This document shows, one piece after another, positions 31,802 to 45,482 of a stretch of 64,000 nucleotides of DNA. A program made the translations under genes and the position numbers. Under the pieces are notes generated by a model that did not search any database, was not told where the DNA came from, and was given only the letters and a program-made list of their open reading frames with translations. This stretch comes from Apostichopus japonicus (lineage: Eukaryota; Echinodermata; Holothuroidea; Aspidochirotida; Stichopodidae). Where the stretch lies: the NCBI RefSeq assembly GCF_037975245.1, contig NC_092572.1, positions 5,967,501-6,031,500 of the forward strand, read 5' to 3'. Positions within the stretch are counted from its first letter, which is position 1, and the number at the start of each line of letters is the position of its first letter.

Positions 31802-34800
31802 TTAGACTGTCCAATCTGACTCAAATTCTTTCAGGTTTCCAACCAAAGCCAAAATTTTTGGGTTGACAGGATAGCTCTTCTTGGATTTGGGGGTCTTTCT
31901 TCCCTTTTCTGGATTCAATCCAACAAAGCAGCTGCAAAGAGGAGCAAAAATTAGAACTGTGAAATCATAAAGTTCAAATAAGTTAGCAATTATTAAACCA
32001 TTTAACAATTAATTTCCTTTGGTCTCAAATTTACACTACAGTATGACATACATGATAGTAAGATATGGTCAAAATATGTGATGTGACACAACTCAGTTTC
32101 CAATTGTATGTGTGCTCACTGGTGTTGATAGAAGCAATTGAGATGGCTACCTGTCTTAATTTACAAGCCTTTGGAATTCAACAGTTTTCTAGGAAATCAT
32201 GATCTGAAAAGAAGAGCTAATTTGTGAATCCTCTTTTAATTTCAATTTTGTTCAGTTTAAGCTGATACCCTATAGTTGTAACAAATTGTGAAGGTGTTCT
32301 CAGTAATTAACCAAACTCATACATTCCCACCCTTCTCCAAAATAATAAAACATGCCATTCAACTATTTACACTAACTTTCCATTGGTGAAAATTATGTAA
32401 AGGTCATCAATGTTTACAAAAGGTTACCAAAGCTGCTGTTATTCTTGGACCACAACAAACAGTACAAAATAAGTAAATCAGCTGTAACTGAGAACAGAGT
32501 ATGATTTATTTCAATGATCTGCCCAGGAGTTGAGTTAACTGCAATTTGTTGATTTTTTTTCTATATTGGTACCTTTATGATCGGCTGATCTTTGGAAGGT
32601 GGCTAATAATATGCATACACTCTTACATTCCATGTCAAGGGAATGCCCACACAAAATAACAATGGTTAACTATTACTAGGGTACTTTCAGCCTACTCACC
32701 GCTGGATAAACTCCATTAAAGTTGCACCTTCAGATGGATGCTCAATGTTTTAGATGAAAAACATTGCAAACAGCATGATCATTGCACTTTCAAAAGTTTG
32801 AATGTGGTCATTAACAATAACCATATCTACTGCCAACATAAACTTTCTTCCAGTGTACATGTTTGGACCTGCAAAAAATAAATATCAATTAGAACTATTA
32901 AGAGAATGTTCATTTAAAGTTAATGCCACTGCTACCACTACTTAACAGTTGCAGCGTGAATATACTCCAACTCGCGTGTACTAATGGGTCATTATTTTTT
33001 ATTCAATATTATTTTTACCGGTATTCAAGGTTTGCTTCGGATGTATTTCGATATATTCGTTGATGGCAGATTTCATTTTTGTCGGTGTGGATATGAAAGA
33101 AAAAACGGTTTATCTGATATATCGATTTACTGAGGCACCCTAGATCAGCAACACAAAAATGACATTGAAAATGTTGCAATGGTCAACCAAAATGTTTTTA
33201 CCACATATGAAGTAAAAAATGGGCTATAGTTCTTGAGTTTCATGTTACATGCTGAGCATCAAATGCACACATACATGCTGAATTGATGCTGTAACAGAGT
33301 TTTCCCAGTTAAATCTCAGATTGACCCATGACTTTGTCTTCCACAGGTGATAGTGCACTATGAGGTGTCATTGACACACTTGCCAACATATAACTTCCTA
33401 GGTTTCTTTAATCAAAGATTCTCAAATTTTGACCACTGTTGATTCAAGTGACCACACCTACATACCACATGAGATCTGTCCAAGATTCCCTTCTTGAGAT
33501 ATCATGTTTACAAAGTATTCACAGTTTCACCTCTGTTGACCCCAAATGATCTTTGACCTTTGCCAAAAACAATAGGCTTCTTGTACTCTATCGGGTACAC
33601 CCACATGCCAACTATGAAATCTATCTAAGCTTCCTTTCATGAGAAATTGTGTTTACAAGGTAGGCATCAGTAAAATACATACACACGCACAAATACTCAC
33701 CATCACAAATTTCAAAGGTTACAACTATCATCCAAACCAAAAAGGGGAAAAAGAGCAGTGTATATGTACTGGAGGAAATGCATATTAGAGCAAAATCCTC
33801 CAAATGCTTCTCACCTTGAATAATGATGCATGGGAATGTTGACTTCAGATCCTTAGTAATATTCTGCACAGTACTGGTTTCCTGAACATAATGTAAATGT
33901 AGGAACATTAAAATTGTTTGGAATACTTATCTTATTATGTGGGACAAAACATTCAAGATGCCATCTGGGAAAACAGTAGTATCTTCCAAAGCATAACATA
34001 AAATAAATGAAACTGAGGGACAATATGCATCCCTGAAATCAAAATGATGACAATGGGGAAGATCTTAATCAACTGATGGCATATGATGTACTGAACTTTG
34101 GACTTCAGAGTCCCAATACACAACAATTACAGCTGACCTACAAACAGTGAACATCGCAGAGGAAAATCGTTATAAAGTCAATCAACTTGACCAATACATC
34201 TACATAACTGTAAGTGTAAGAACGACAAACCAGAGAAAAACACAGACAAATAGTGCTATTCTGATAGTGCTAGTTCACAAATAGTGCTAGTTCACAAGCT
34301 TAATGATTTATAAAGGTAGCTTCTTCTTACCTTTGCAAGGTAGAAAAGATCATCCCATTTATCTCCAAGGTGATTGCAGAGGAGGAGGAGAATAAGTCCT
34401 GGAACATCAGGGGAATGATCACCACTTTCCTTCTTAGCACTCTCCACATCAGCTATTATATTTTGCACCTCCTTCTTCTTCTTTGCTGACACTTGCAGAA
34501 ACTTCTGAATTCAACTGATTTCAGTTTGATGCCCACTAAATCTTCAAAATGTCCCATCATCCCAACCTCCTCAAACAAGAAAGGATATTCATCAAGGAGA
34601 GCACATACAGGAACTTGCTGACTGTTTATCTTGGCACGGATGGTTGGAAATACATTTTTCATGAGGAAAACAAACTCATTGTCATCCCATATGTTAAGTT
34701 CATGCATCACCTTTAAGTCATCTGTCTTTTTTCTCTGCGTGTCTCAATCCTCCCCTTCAGGTAGGTCCTCTGGTTGCCAGTTTTTGCAGCCATATGAGGT

Positions 34801-36701
34801 GCTGAGTTTACGCTTCTTTGTTAGTGCTTCATTCTGTTCACCCTCTACAAACAGGGGGTAACCAACATTTAGGTGAAATTTGCCTCTATTGAGATTGCTC
34901 ATACGGTTTTCCAACTGTGTAAGAAGGGATGCATATCCACTACCAACAACAAGTCCTTCAATGTCATCTTTAAAGGGTTCTGGAAACTCACGAACGATCT
35001 TCTGTGCAATAATAGAAAGGTGCTTTCGTCCTGGACTTGACTCAACTTTCATTATATATGTCATTGCATAATATTCTGATCATTTCACGCCGATCTTTGG
35101 GAGTGGGTCTCTGTTTCTTCTGGAGTGATTTTGTGAGGCTTTTAGGCATTTTATCCCAATCAACTTTAAATGACTCTGCCCAATCTGCAATTACCACTGC
35201 TGGACTTGATCCTGCTGAACTGGGCACCCAGCTGCATCCTGGTGAACTGGCCACAGAGTCGGGTTCAGATGATTGTGAAGATGCTGATCCAAGCAACTTT
35301 TCTTTAAGAATGAAAATATGTCACATCAATGAAAGTAGATTATATGAAATGAATAAACATCCTTGATAAATTATTTCCTGATAACAGACATATATTGCAT
35401 TAAGGTACTAGTTTTTTGGACACTCACAGAACACAATAAACACAATAAAATAACATAATATACACAATAAACAGGGGCAGCACTCAAGCTCTCAATCTAT
35501 CGAATCAAGCATATCTTCAATTGGCAACAGGGGCATTCTCTGACAGGTCTGTTTCGGTTAAGTCGCTGCTTGTTTGTTGACGTAGGCAATGGCTTTGTAC
35601 ACATGTACACACCGTACCGTATGCCATATGGACCTTGTGCATAAGCATCGGACAAGGCGTGCTTCATAGTTTGTTAAGTTGTTGAGGTGTATTCTTATAC
35701 TGTATGGAAAGCAAGCCATTGCCACAGTTCCCTGCATCTTTCAATCAGTATAGCCAAAGTGTGAAATTATTGGGGCAATTTTTGTTGATTATTGGTATAC
35801 AAGTGTTTTTGGGGCAAAGTAACACTCACACATATCAAATTGTTGAGTCCATGGCGATATTTGGTCACTGCAGACGTTTGCGTAGTGCCCGCTTATTTGG
35901 ACCCCAAAGTGGGGGCAAGGATGATCCCAGAGTAGAGGTACTGTACCCCATACTAACCCATAGTGGTTGTTTTTCAAGGTGACCTTTAGCCTTGTCATAC
36001 TCTCATATGAACTTCAACATACTCTACAAACAACATAGAACGTACGTTCTATGTTTAATTTGAATTGAAAATAAGGGTTTCCTCTTTTCTTGTTGATAAA
36101 TATTTTAGTTTGGGTATGTGGTGTATCATTTCATTAGTTTGACCTGGTGTTTTCTATTTGCTCACTACTTGAAAACTGCTTAAAAAAAAGTTCAAATCTA
36201 ATGTATAATACTAATAATTAACCCAGAAAATTTTCTTTAGAGAATTACAAAAATGCTAATGATGTACTATGAGACCAGTTTCCTTATTCAATTTGTGGTA
36301 CCAGCAACTGTCTTAGACAATAAGAGAAACTTCTGTGTATCACATGTACTTACTATTTAGAAATGTTTCCATCTCCTCTTGTAACTTACTTCTTAACCTC
36401 CCCTTTCACCTCTCCATTCCTCAAAAAAAGGAGGATAATCATATTTAGAAAGTGCAATTATATTTCTGCTTACCTGCCTTGTTTGCCCATGCTATTAACA
36501 GCTTTCTCCTCTGTATTGGCTTCAGTACACTGGAAAGGTCCTCATCAGTGATCAGCTTGAGATCGCACACACTTTCCACACCAGCAGCTGTTCAACTACT
36601 TTGTCCACCATTTCAAGTGGCAGTGAAGGAAGATGCTGCATTATGGATAAAGCAAAATCTTCAAGACAAATTGTATCATCTGATTGTTCTGACACGCTCA
36701 T
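31802..36701 (-). pseudogene. CACTA accessory gene, decayed, left copy
   Basis: Mirror of 48214-53113. Exons: 36701-36474, 35301-34331, 33881-33815, 32868-32700, 31931-31802. It carries the same frame breaks and stops as the right copy. Confidence 0.75.
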
Positions 36702-36744
36702 TTTAACAAGAGAACCTCAGACCTGAGTAATGGAAGTGAAGGTT

Positions 36745-39432
36745 TTAGTTCCTTCTCAATTCAGAATAATTCATATGCCACATTTGCTTACTATAAGTTT
36801 CTTTGTAAGGCCCATTATATACTCCTAGTTGTTCCATAATTGAGCTAGCACTCAAACATAGTTCTTTTTGGCTTTCAACAACTACAAACAAAATGCAACC
36901 CAATTTAAGACTTGAAAAGCATGTATCAGAACACTGACATATTACAAAGAAACCCTTCTGGTAAGAAGTGCCAAACATCTTAACTCTGTCACTGATAACA
37001 GAATCATCAAACTTTGCATTTGCTGCCTGCAAAGCATGCTTTATTTCAGGCATGAAGCATTCTATATTGAGGGATGTGGCATTTTCAATAACCAATCTAT
37101 CAGGATATATTTTCCCTGAGCTGTTATAAGCTTGAAAGTACTGGTGTTGATTTGCTAAAGACTGTGTAACATTGATGAAATTTTGTGCAGATCTGGCACA
37201 ACGTTTGAAATAGGAGTGCTTACTTTCGAAGCATAGAGTCCACACTCTCATTAATGGTCCAAACTTAATAATTAAATCTGGATAGTGGCTCAGGAAATGA
37301 TGTTTTGGTCTGAAGGGAGTATCAGCAAAGAGTTGTTTTCTCTCAGTCAAGTATTCCTCCATTATCACCCTTAAATATGCAAGTTGCTCATGTGAAATCT
37401 TTGGAGAACACACATACTCAACAACTTCTCGTAAAAGAAGAAAGAGTCTCCATACAAGGTCATTATGATCTTTAACATATGCACTCAAAATAATTGGAAG
37501 AAGTCTCAAAAGGTTCCAGTTTTCAACGGCTTGACCACCTAAGCGGTTACCTGATAAATTTACAAATGCAGGTTTATTGTTTGCATCGCGTCCTTGAAAT
37601 TTAAACTGTACCATCGCGTCCTTGAAATTTAAACTGTACCAACATTATATTCAAATCTGCATATGTGAACCAATGTTTTTGTTTAATCCAGTATTGAATA
37701 AACATGGCTACATTGTAATCAACAACTCCTTCAAACAAGTCGTGCCCCAGGCATGGTGGCAAACCAGGTGCACACACATGAAAATACCTCAAAGAATTAA
37801 AACATGAATTAAATTTAATTCCTTGATGATGATTTTCTTCATGATCTTCAAGGTGTGCAATGCAAGAATCATACTCCTCCTTGGTTCTAGGCTTCCCAAC
37901 AGCATATGGTGCGTTACATTTAAAGTCATGTGAAGTTATTAAACAGTAGCGGCACATGTTAGTTCCTGAAAAACTCTCAATGAAACCCCAATACAATGGG
38001 AACCTAAATTATCCCCTAATATACAAGACAGCGCACCTTTCCAGACCACCCCGTCACTTGTTTCTATTCCAACTTCCTCTAATGTTTTCAAATCATTTAT
38101 CACTCTCTCAAAAACCTTCTGCTGCCCAAAGACCTTAAAATCAACTTCTTTACAAAAAAACACAAGCTGCATTGCATCAACAACAGATCTGTACTCAGGT
38201 TGGGTGTTTCCAAGTGTAAAGTACATTGCTAGTATTTTGTGTTTTATTCTTGCCGACCCAAGTGGGTTTACAATTTCAAATGAGTCTTCATAGAGAATGA
38301 TGGACAAAGATCTTTCACAACTTTGAAACAAACTATTTTTTTTAAAAACTGTATCATCCACTATGTCAGTAAGAACAGATGAGTCTTCACTGTGATGCCT
38401 ACTTTGACATTGTCCCAACACAAAATCATCCGAAAGGAGCAATTGAATGCTCTCCTTGATTGGAATGTAATGATAGTATTGCATTTTTTGTGCTGAATCT
38501 CTCCCTAGTGATATTGCAATTGGAGCAACAAACTTGAATGCTGATTTATAGTAAATTACTCTTTTCTACAGTGCTGCGCCTGAGTTTTCCTTTACAACTA
38601 TAGCAATCCATGCATCTATCTCATTCATATAATCGGCTACACATTTGATACGTTCTTCTGCTAAACCCTCATCTCTCAATTTTTGAGTAATTTTCAAAAC
38701 CTGATCTTGTTGACATAAACTGTGAATAGTTTGAAGCTCCTCAACAATCATTTGAATTGTTTGTGATGGAACAAGTTGTTTTGCCTGAAGTTTCAGAAGA
38801 AACAAGGCAAAATTTTGTTGAAATTGAAGCCTAGACTGACCTGTTTCTTGCACCCTACCTTGGCAATTGTTACTGTTTTCGAAATCACAGCTTATGTCAT
38901 TTTCAATGACAAATCTATCAGTCTCTGTAGACACATCAAAGCAGTTAGTGTCTAGAGGTATATCTTGATCCAAAGAGCAATGATCACGAGTAGAAAGTTT
39001 GTATTTATCCAAAATGTTTACAGCTCACCAGTTTCTGTGACGTGACAAATGTGCTGTAAATGAACTGGTTTTTGAAAAATCTCTTTTGCACTTCTTATAT
39101 GGACAAGATACAACTTGTCCTTTTCTAATATGTGCTTTTAAGTGTGCCAAATATGAGGACAGATCTGTGAGTTCTTTTTGACAGATTTCATACATACAAA
39201 TCAATGACAGGTTAACTGACTGAAGTTTTGCTGCAACTGCTGTTTGCTTTTGAATATGGCGGTGATACCTAGTCACATGAATCTTCATTGCAGCAAAAGT
39301 TGATAGGGTATAGCCACAATTAACAAAACAACATGGAAATCTCACTCGAGGTATATTCCTATGGGAACTCACATGATCAACATAGCCACGGATAGTAGCT
39401 GTTAGTGTATTGCATATTTTACAGGTGTACAT
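36745..39432 (-). pseudogene. CACTA transposase pseudogene, left copy
   Basis: Same gene as 45483-48170, in mirror position. The N-terminal four C2H2 fingers occupy 39025-39432 and the transposase core 36745-38484. Lesions: TGA at 39025-39027, TAG at 38566-38568, a one-base loss in a C/G run near 37986-37989, and a 28-bp tandem duplication at 37585-37640. All four are shared with the right copy. See the right copy for domain details. Confidence 0.85.
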
Positions 39433-40079
39433 TTCTGCCCTGCTTCACTATTGATAATTTGAAAGAGACATGAATTATGCCTTTTCAAATTCAGCCATGT
39501 TCTAAAAGTCTAATTAACCTTGGCTAATCTAAAGACTGCATATTACATGCCAGATGAGAGCCAATATCATCCATGTATGCAGGCTACCAGCACCAATTAA
39601 CTTACAAGTTACAATGTACCCACCCTTAAATCATATTAACCTAAACAACATGAAGCAAGGCTAAGCTTCACACGCACATATCAAAATGCACGGTAGGGTG
39701 ACGATAGGTAGTCTAATACAGCGCCAGTGTTACTATAGTGATAGTCTAACTCTTAATTATCGTTCGTCTGGTCTACGTTATATAGGCAAACTAACGGTAG
39801 TACTAGGCTAGGCCCTACGGTAAGAACTAAAATATAAACTAACTTTTTGTTATGACAGGCTTTCAAAGTTGTTTTGTTGATTATGATAATACAAATGTGG
39901 CATATGGTTAAAATAAATTTACCACTCACGTCTGACGAAGTACTCAATGAAGTCCTGTTCTGGTGTGGAAATGTGCGTAGCCTACTGGACAGCAACGGCA
40001 GTTGTTTTCCTCTCGTGTAGACGTACTTTGAAGCGCTGTAGTATTGTATTGTGCAATCTATACACTTCATACGTACGTT

Positions 40080-40330
40080 AATGCGAGATGCGATCAATCA
40101 TAATGTACAGAACAGCGCAGCATGTACTGGACGTTCTGACATCGCGCGCCAACTTGGGTCATGTGACTGCATGCTGGACTGTAGCCAAGTTTTCCGGGAA
40201 AGCCAACGGCAGCCGCCCAGAATGTATCAAAAGAATTCCCGCCTGTGCGCGAGACGTCATAGCTGTTACAGACACGTTGACGCCAATCATCGAGTTAGAC
40301 CGGCTGGGTCGAATGGGAGGAGGGGTTGAA
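40080..40330 (-). promoter_or_regulatory. Possible CACTA promoter region, left copy (mirror 44585-44835)
   Basis: A GC- and CpG-rich island (GCGCGCCAACTTGG, CCGCCC-like stretches) lies 0.65-0.9 kb before the transposase ATG, upstream of the possible 5' UTR intron, in otherwise AT-rich DNA. A promoter is inferred from position and composition only. Confidence 0.35.
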
Positions 40331-41099
40331 GGGGGGTGGGCGGTTCAGATGAATGAAATGACATTTACTGTACTAGACATATTTAACAACATTTTGATAC
40401 GTTCGGTGACCCATTTAGCTATAAATAGCTGCATGTGTGTGACCCAGTGATCGTACATTGAGCACACGGAATTGTCATCGGTTCATGTTTTACTGACAAT
40501 ACAAGTTAACATAAAACAACAATAAATTAGACTACATCTTGAAGGCTGGGCATTGTATTCTTGGCAGCTCACAGCAGTTATTGTTTTGATAGGATTTCGG
40601 AAGTTGTATACTCCTTAAACAAACGGTAAACCAATTGGAACAGTACCATCTATTGTAAAATTATGTTTTCATTAGTTAACACGTTAGGCATTTACAAATA
40701 ATTCGTTTCTAAAACTCTAAATGGTTAGATTTCACATATTTGACCTACAGACCCTTCAAAGTTACCTTTCACATTGGTTTCGTTCGCTGGATAATTAAGG
40801 GTCATTGATGAGCCTCACGGGGTTGGGGGTTGTTGCTCAAATGTAACACTAAGGCAGAAAACGACTGTAGGGACAAAGTTAACTGGTAATTGTGGGTTGG
40901 ATCATGGAGCTATCGGTAATAGCTTCATGGTTGGATTTCATTCTTTTCTTTGCCAAACGGTAATGTTACTGCACAATGGATTTTGTTGTATACCATTGTA
41001 TATTGGTAACGTGTTCCACCTTCAAGTATATTTTCGTATAACACTCTTCAAATTCCAATTTACATGCATTAGATTGCAAAAAAAAAAAAAAAAAAAACT

Positions 41100-41500
41100 T
41101 ATTCTGTAAAGTACATGACACATATAACGTCTGTAAAAATCACATAAGTTTACATGTAACTGACATATTCTGGAAAATTTTACAGAATTATCCTGTAAAT
41201 TTTCAGTGGAGGGAAAAATACTACAATTTTTTGTAAACCACTTGCTGTAACATAAAACGTCTGTAAAAATCACAGAATTTTACATGTAAATATTAAAAAC
41301 TGACATATTCTGGAAAATTTTACAGGATTTTCCTGTAAATTTTCTTTGGAGGGAAAAATACTACAATTTTGTGTAAACCACTTGCTGTACAGAAAACGTC
41401 TGTTAAAATAACAGACGTTTACATGTAAATATAGAAAACCGGCTTTTTCTGTAAAAATCGACAGGAATTAACTGTAAATTTACAGAAATTTTTAACAGTG
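41100..41500. repeat. Inner subterminal array and TIR, left copy
   Basis: About three units of 115-135 bp sharing AAACGTCTGT, TACATGTAA, TTTTCCTGTAAATTTTC-like phrases and CCACTTGCTGTA, ending at the CAGTG terminus. The units differ from the outer array, so the two ends of the element are structurally distinct. Confidence 0.85.
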
Positions 41501-41502
41501 TG

Positions 41503-43411
41503 ACTGACACTGACCGTATCGTTGAAGAGAAGCGCGAGGGGGAGGGGGGGGGGGGGATTTTCTGGCTCTAACTGGCTCCAATTTTCTGTCGGAATTTTCA
41601 GGCTCCGAAACCCATCCAGTTGGAATTTCAGCCACTACACCCCCTCAATCACCAGGCCTTAGCTACGTCCCTGTGTGGCTTACTCATTATTACATAACTT
41701 ATTGTTTTGGGTGGCGGTCAAAGGTCCAAATGTCAAATTATCAAAGTGTTTTATCTTGAGGACTTTACCTTCAAAAGAGATTATATATGCATGGTAGATT
41801 ACCCAAATGTAAAAAGTAAAATTTCTCCAAAATTTGGTATATGTGAAAGCCCATGTAAGGTTTGCGGTCAAAACCTACGAAAAAGGTAAGGTCTAAACGC
41901 AGATGTTGATTTGACTTCCCCATATTTAGTAGAACCTCCTTACTGTTTTAAGTGGAGATCAAAGATCGACTTAGGTATATGCGGTATGAACTTCAGCCAT
42001 GGTTCGCCTGCGAACTACTCTTGTGCTGTATATGTTAGGCTACGTATTTAAAGGCAAGGAATCCTCTGTAGGAATTAACCTCTGGTTATAACACCGCACT
42101 TCATGTAAAAATGCTATTTATAGAGCGTTTTCGCTGAATGAGTAACAAGCGGAGAGTATCGCACAAAGGCAGGAGAAAGAACAACAAGTGAGGTCAAATA
42201 TGTTGGTGTTAATTCCAACTCAACGATGTTTTCCACTCGAGTACCTACTCCACCTCATAAAGGGATCATTTCATCGGAAATAAATCTTATTCTCACATTT
42301 GATATTTGTTGGTTATTCGTGTGGTCTGAAATCAACAACGTGCAGGGTTTGTTTCCTTTCTTGCTGACAAAGAGACCGATTTATACAAAATGAGAGAAAA
42401 ATAGAACGGATCATGCAAACCTTAACCAACCAAGAAATATGACTACTGTAGTGTGTGTCAACTTAAGAAGCACATCTTTCATGCCGAAACTGACATTTAA
42501 AACGCCGAAATTTTAAAAGAAATATACATCTTAGAACTCAATCTTTTTCAACTTTTTACCGACGATCACTTCAGCGGTTGATGTATCGAATTTTGTTCTT
42601 ATTTCATTTTAAATTACCACAGCAATTTCCGTTCTTTTATTATATCGGCTAGCAAAGTTTCATCTCGAACAGTGACAAGAAAAGGTCAAGAATTAAATTG
42701 ACGTGTGTTAAATGTTTTCATCTTCTATAAAATTGCCCCGAATTTCAATGTAACCCTCTTGTTTGAATTTCTGTTCGAGTACATTAAAAAAGAATGCTAA
42801 AAGCTCCTTACCCATTTAATTTTTTTCATAGAAAACCTAATAATAGATGTTTCAAGTTTTTGTTCAAAGTTCAAACCGTGGGGCCAGAGAGTCGGGTATT
42901 ATCAGACTTTTATCAAATGAGCTTCATTTTATGGATAAAACCGCACAATCCTTTTGAACATGTAAAAAGTATATTTGGACGATGGTTGGTCCTCGTTGTG
43001 TATTTTTACTTTTCTAAAATTGAATCCTTATATAACAATGTACCGGTACAGCCAACCAATACCGCGCATGTCTCCCACAAATACTAAATTACTTATTAAA
43101 TATTTTTGATGGTAAAAATAAAACAATCACATTTTCGGAGAACGGAAATTATTTGCTTGAAGAAAAAAATAAAATTGAATACATTTGACAATCTGAGTTA
43201 TTTTTTTCTGTTCCAACGTGATTGACAAATTACGATGCAAATATAATTAAGTAATACTATCCCTACGACTAGTTACGATGCAATACACCTAACGAAACCA
43301 GCGATTAATAACCTTATTATTTCCATATAACTGAAGTAAGTATATACATACCTCCTCTGAAGATAAAAAAGTAATTACACAGGTAATGACAATAATCATC
43401 ATGGCGATTAC
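41503..43411. other. Spacer between the two CACTA copies
   Basis: Unique sequence of 1.9 kb with no convincing gene. A G-rich tract (41545-41557) and a short end-like phrase TAGCTACGTCCCTG at about 41660, as in some hAT MITE ends, suggest a fragment of another element. The longest open stretch (42794-43087) has no family pattern. Confidence 0.55.
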
Positions 43412-43413
43412 CA

Positions 43414-43814
43414 CACTGTTAAAAATTTCTGTAAATTTACAGTTAATTCCTGTCGATTTTTACAGAAAAAGCCGGTTTTCTATATTTACATGTAAACGTC
43501 TGTTATTTTAACAGACGTTTTCTGTACAGCAAGTGGTTTACACAAAATTGTAGTATTTTTCCCTCCAAAGAAAATTTACAGGAAAATCCTGTAAAATTTT
43601 CCAGAATATGTCAGTTTTTAATATTTACATGTAAAATTCTGTGATTTTTACAGACGTTTTATGTTACAGCAAGTGGTTTACAAAAAATTGTAGTATTTTT
43701 CCCTCCACTGAAAATTTACAGGATAATTCTGTAAAATTTTCCAGAATATGTCAGTTACATGTAAACTTATGTGATTTTTACAGACGTTATATGTGTCATG
43801 TACTTTACAGAATA
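43414..43814. repeat. Inner subterminal array and TIR, right copy
   Basis: Mirror of 41100-41500; begins at CACTGTTAAAAATTTCTG. Confidence 0.85.
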
Positions 43815-45482
43815 AGTTTTTTTTTTTTTTTTTTTTTGCAATCTAATGCATGTAAATTGGAATTTGAAGAGTGTTATACGAAAATATACTTGAAGGTGGA
43901 ACACGTTACCAATATACAATGGTATACAACAAAATCCATTGTGCAGTAACATTACCGTTTGGCAAAGAAAAGAATGAAATCCAACCATGAAGCTATTACC
44001 GATAGCTCCATGATCCAACCCACAATTACCAGTTAACTTTGTCCCTACAGTCGTTTTCTGCCTTAGTGTTACATTTGAGCAACAACCCCCAACCCCGTGA
44101 GGCTCATCAATGACCCTTAATTATCCAGCGAACGAAACCAATGTGAAAGGTAACTTTGAAGGGTCTGTAGGTCAAATATGTGAAATCTAACCATTTAGAG
44201 TTTTAGAAACGAATTATTTGTAAATGCCTAACGTGTTAACTAATGAAAACATAATTTTACAATAGATGGTACTGTTCCAATTGGTTTACCGTTTGTTTAA
44301 GGAGTATACAACTTCCGAAATCCTATCAAAACAATAACTGCTGTGAGCTGCCAAGAATACAATGCCCAGCCTTCAAGATGTAGTCTAATTTATTGTTGTT
44401 TTATGTTAACTTGTATTGTCAGTAAAACATGAACCGATGACAATTCCGTGTGCTCAATGTACGATCACTGGGTCACACACATGCAGCTATTTATAGCTAA
44501 ATGGGTCACCGAACGTATCAAAATGTTGTTAAATATGTCTAGTACAGTAAATGTCATTTCATTCATCTGAACCGCCCACCCCCCTTCAACCCCTCCTCCC
44601 ATTCGACCCAGCCGGTCTAACTCGATGATTGGCGTCAACGTGTCTGTAACAGCTATGACGTCTCGCGCACAGGCGGGAATTCTTTTGATACATTCTGGGC
44701 GGCTGCCGTTGGCTTTCCCGGAAAACTTGGCTACAGTCCAGCATGCAGTCACATGACCCAAGTTGGCGCGCGATGTCAGAACGTCCAGTACATGCTGCGC
44801 TGTTCTGTACATTATGATTGATCGCATCTCGCATTAACGTACGTATGAAGTGTATAGATTGCACAATACAATACTACAGCGCTTCAAAGTACGTCTACAC
44901 GAGAGGAAAACAACTGCCGTTGCTGTCCAGTAGGCTACGCACATTTCCACACCAGAACAGGACTTCATTGAGTACTTCGTCAGACGTGAGTGGTAAATTT
45001 ATTTTAACCATATGCCACATTTGTATTATCATAATCAACAAAACAACTTTGAAAGCCTGTCATAACAAAAAGTTAGTTTATATTTTAGTTCTTACCGTAG
45101 GGCCTAGCCTAGTACTACCGTTAGTTTGCCTATATAACGTAGACCAGACGAACGATAATTAAGAGTTAGACTATCACTATAGTAACACTGGCGCTGTATT
45201 AGACTACCTATCGTCACCCTACCGTGCATTTTGATATGTGCGTGTGAAGCTTAGCCTTGCTTCATGTTGTTTAGGTTAATATGATTTAAGGGTGGGTACA
45301 TTGTAACTTGTAAGTTAATTGGTGCTGGTAGCCTGCATACATGGATGATATTGGCTCTCATCTGGCATGTAATATGCAGTCTTTAGATTAGCCAAGGTTA
45401 ATTAGACTTTTAGAACATGGCTGAATTTGAAAAGGCATAATTCATGTCTCTTTCAAATTATCAATAGTGAAGCAGGGCAGAA

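Larger units (their letters stand above)
29582..41500 (-). mobile_element. CACTA (EnSpm) element, left copy
   Basis: Begins CACTGTTAAAAA and ends with the complement of CACTGTTAAAAATTTCTG. TG flanks both ends (29580-29581 and 41501-41502), a 2-bp target duplication. The subterminal arrays differ at the two ends. It carries a transposase pseudogene (36745-39432) and an accessory pseudogene (31802-36701), both reading leftward, so its 5' end faces the spacer. CACTG termini, short TSD, subterminal repeats and two genes fit the CACTA superfamily. The similar Chapaev and Mirage groups are less likely because of the transposase pattern. Confidence 0.88.

Noticed and set aside
42794-43087. 97-residue open frame in the palindrome spacer
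   Set aside because: No recognisable motif or splice context.
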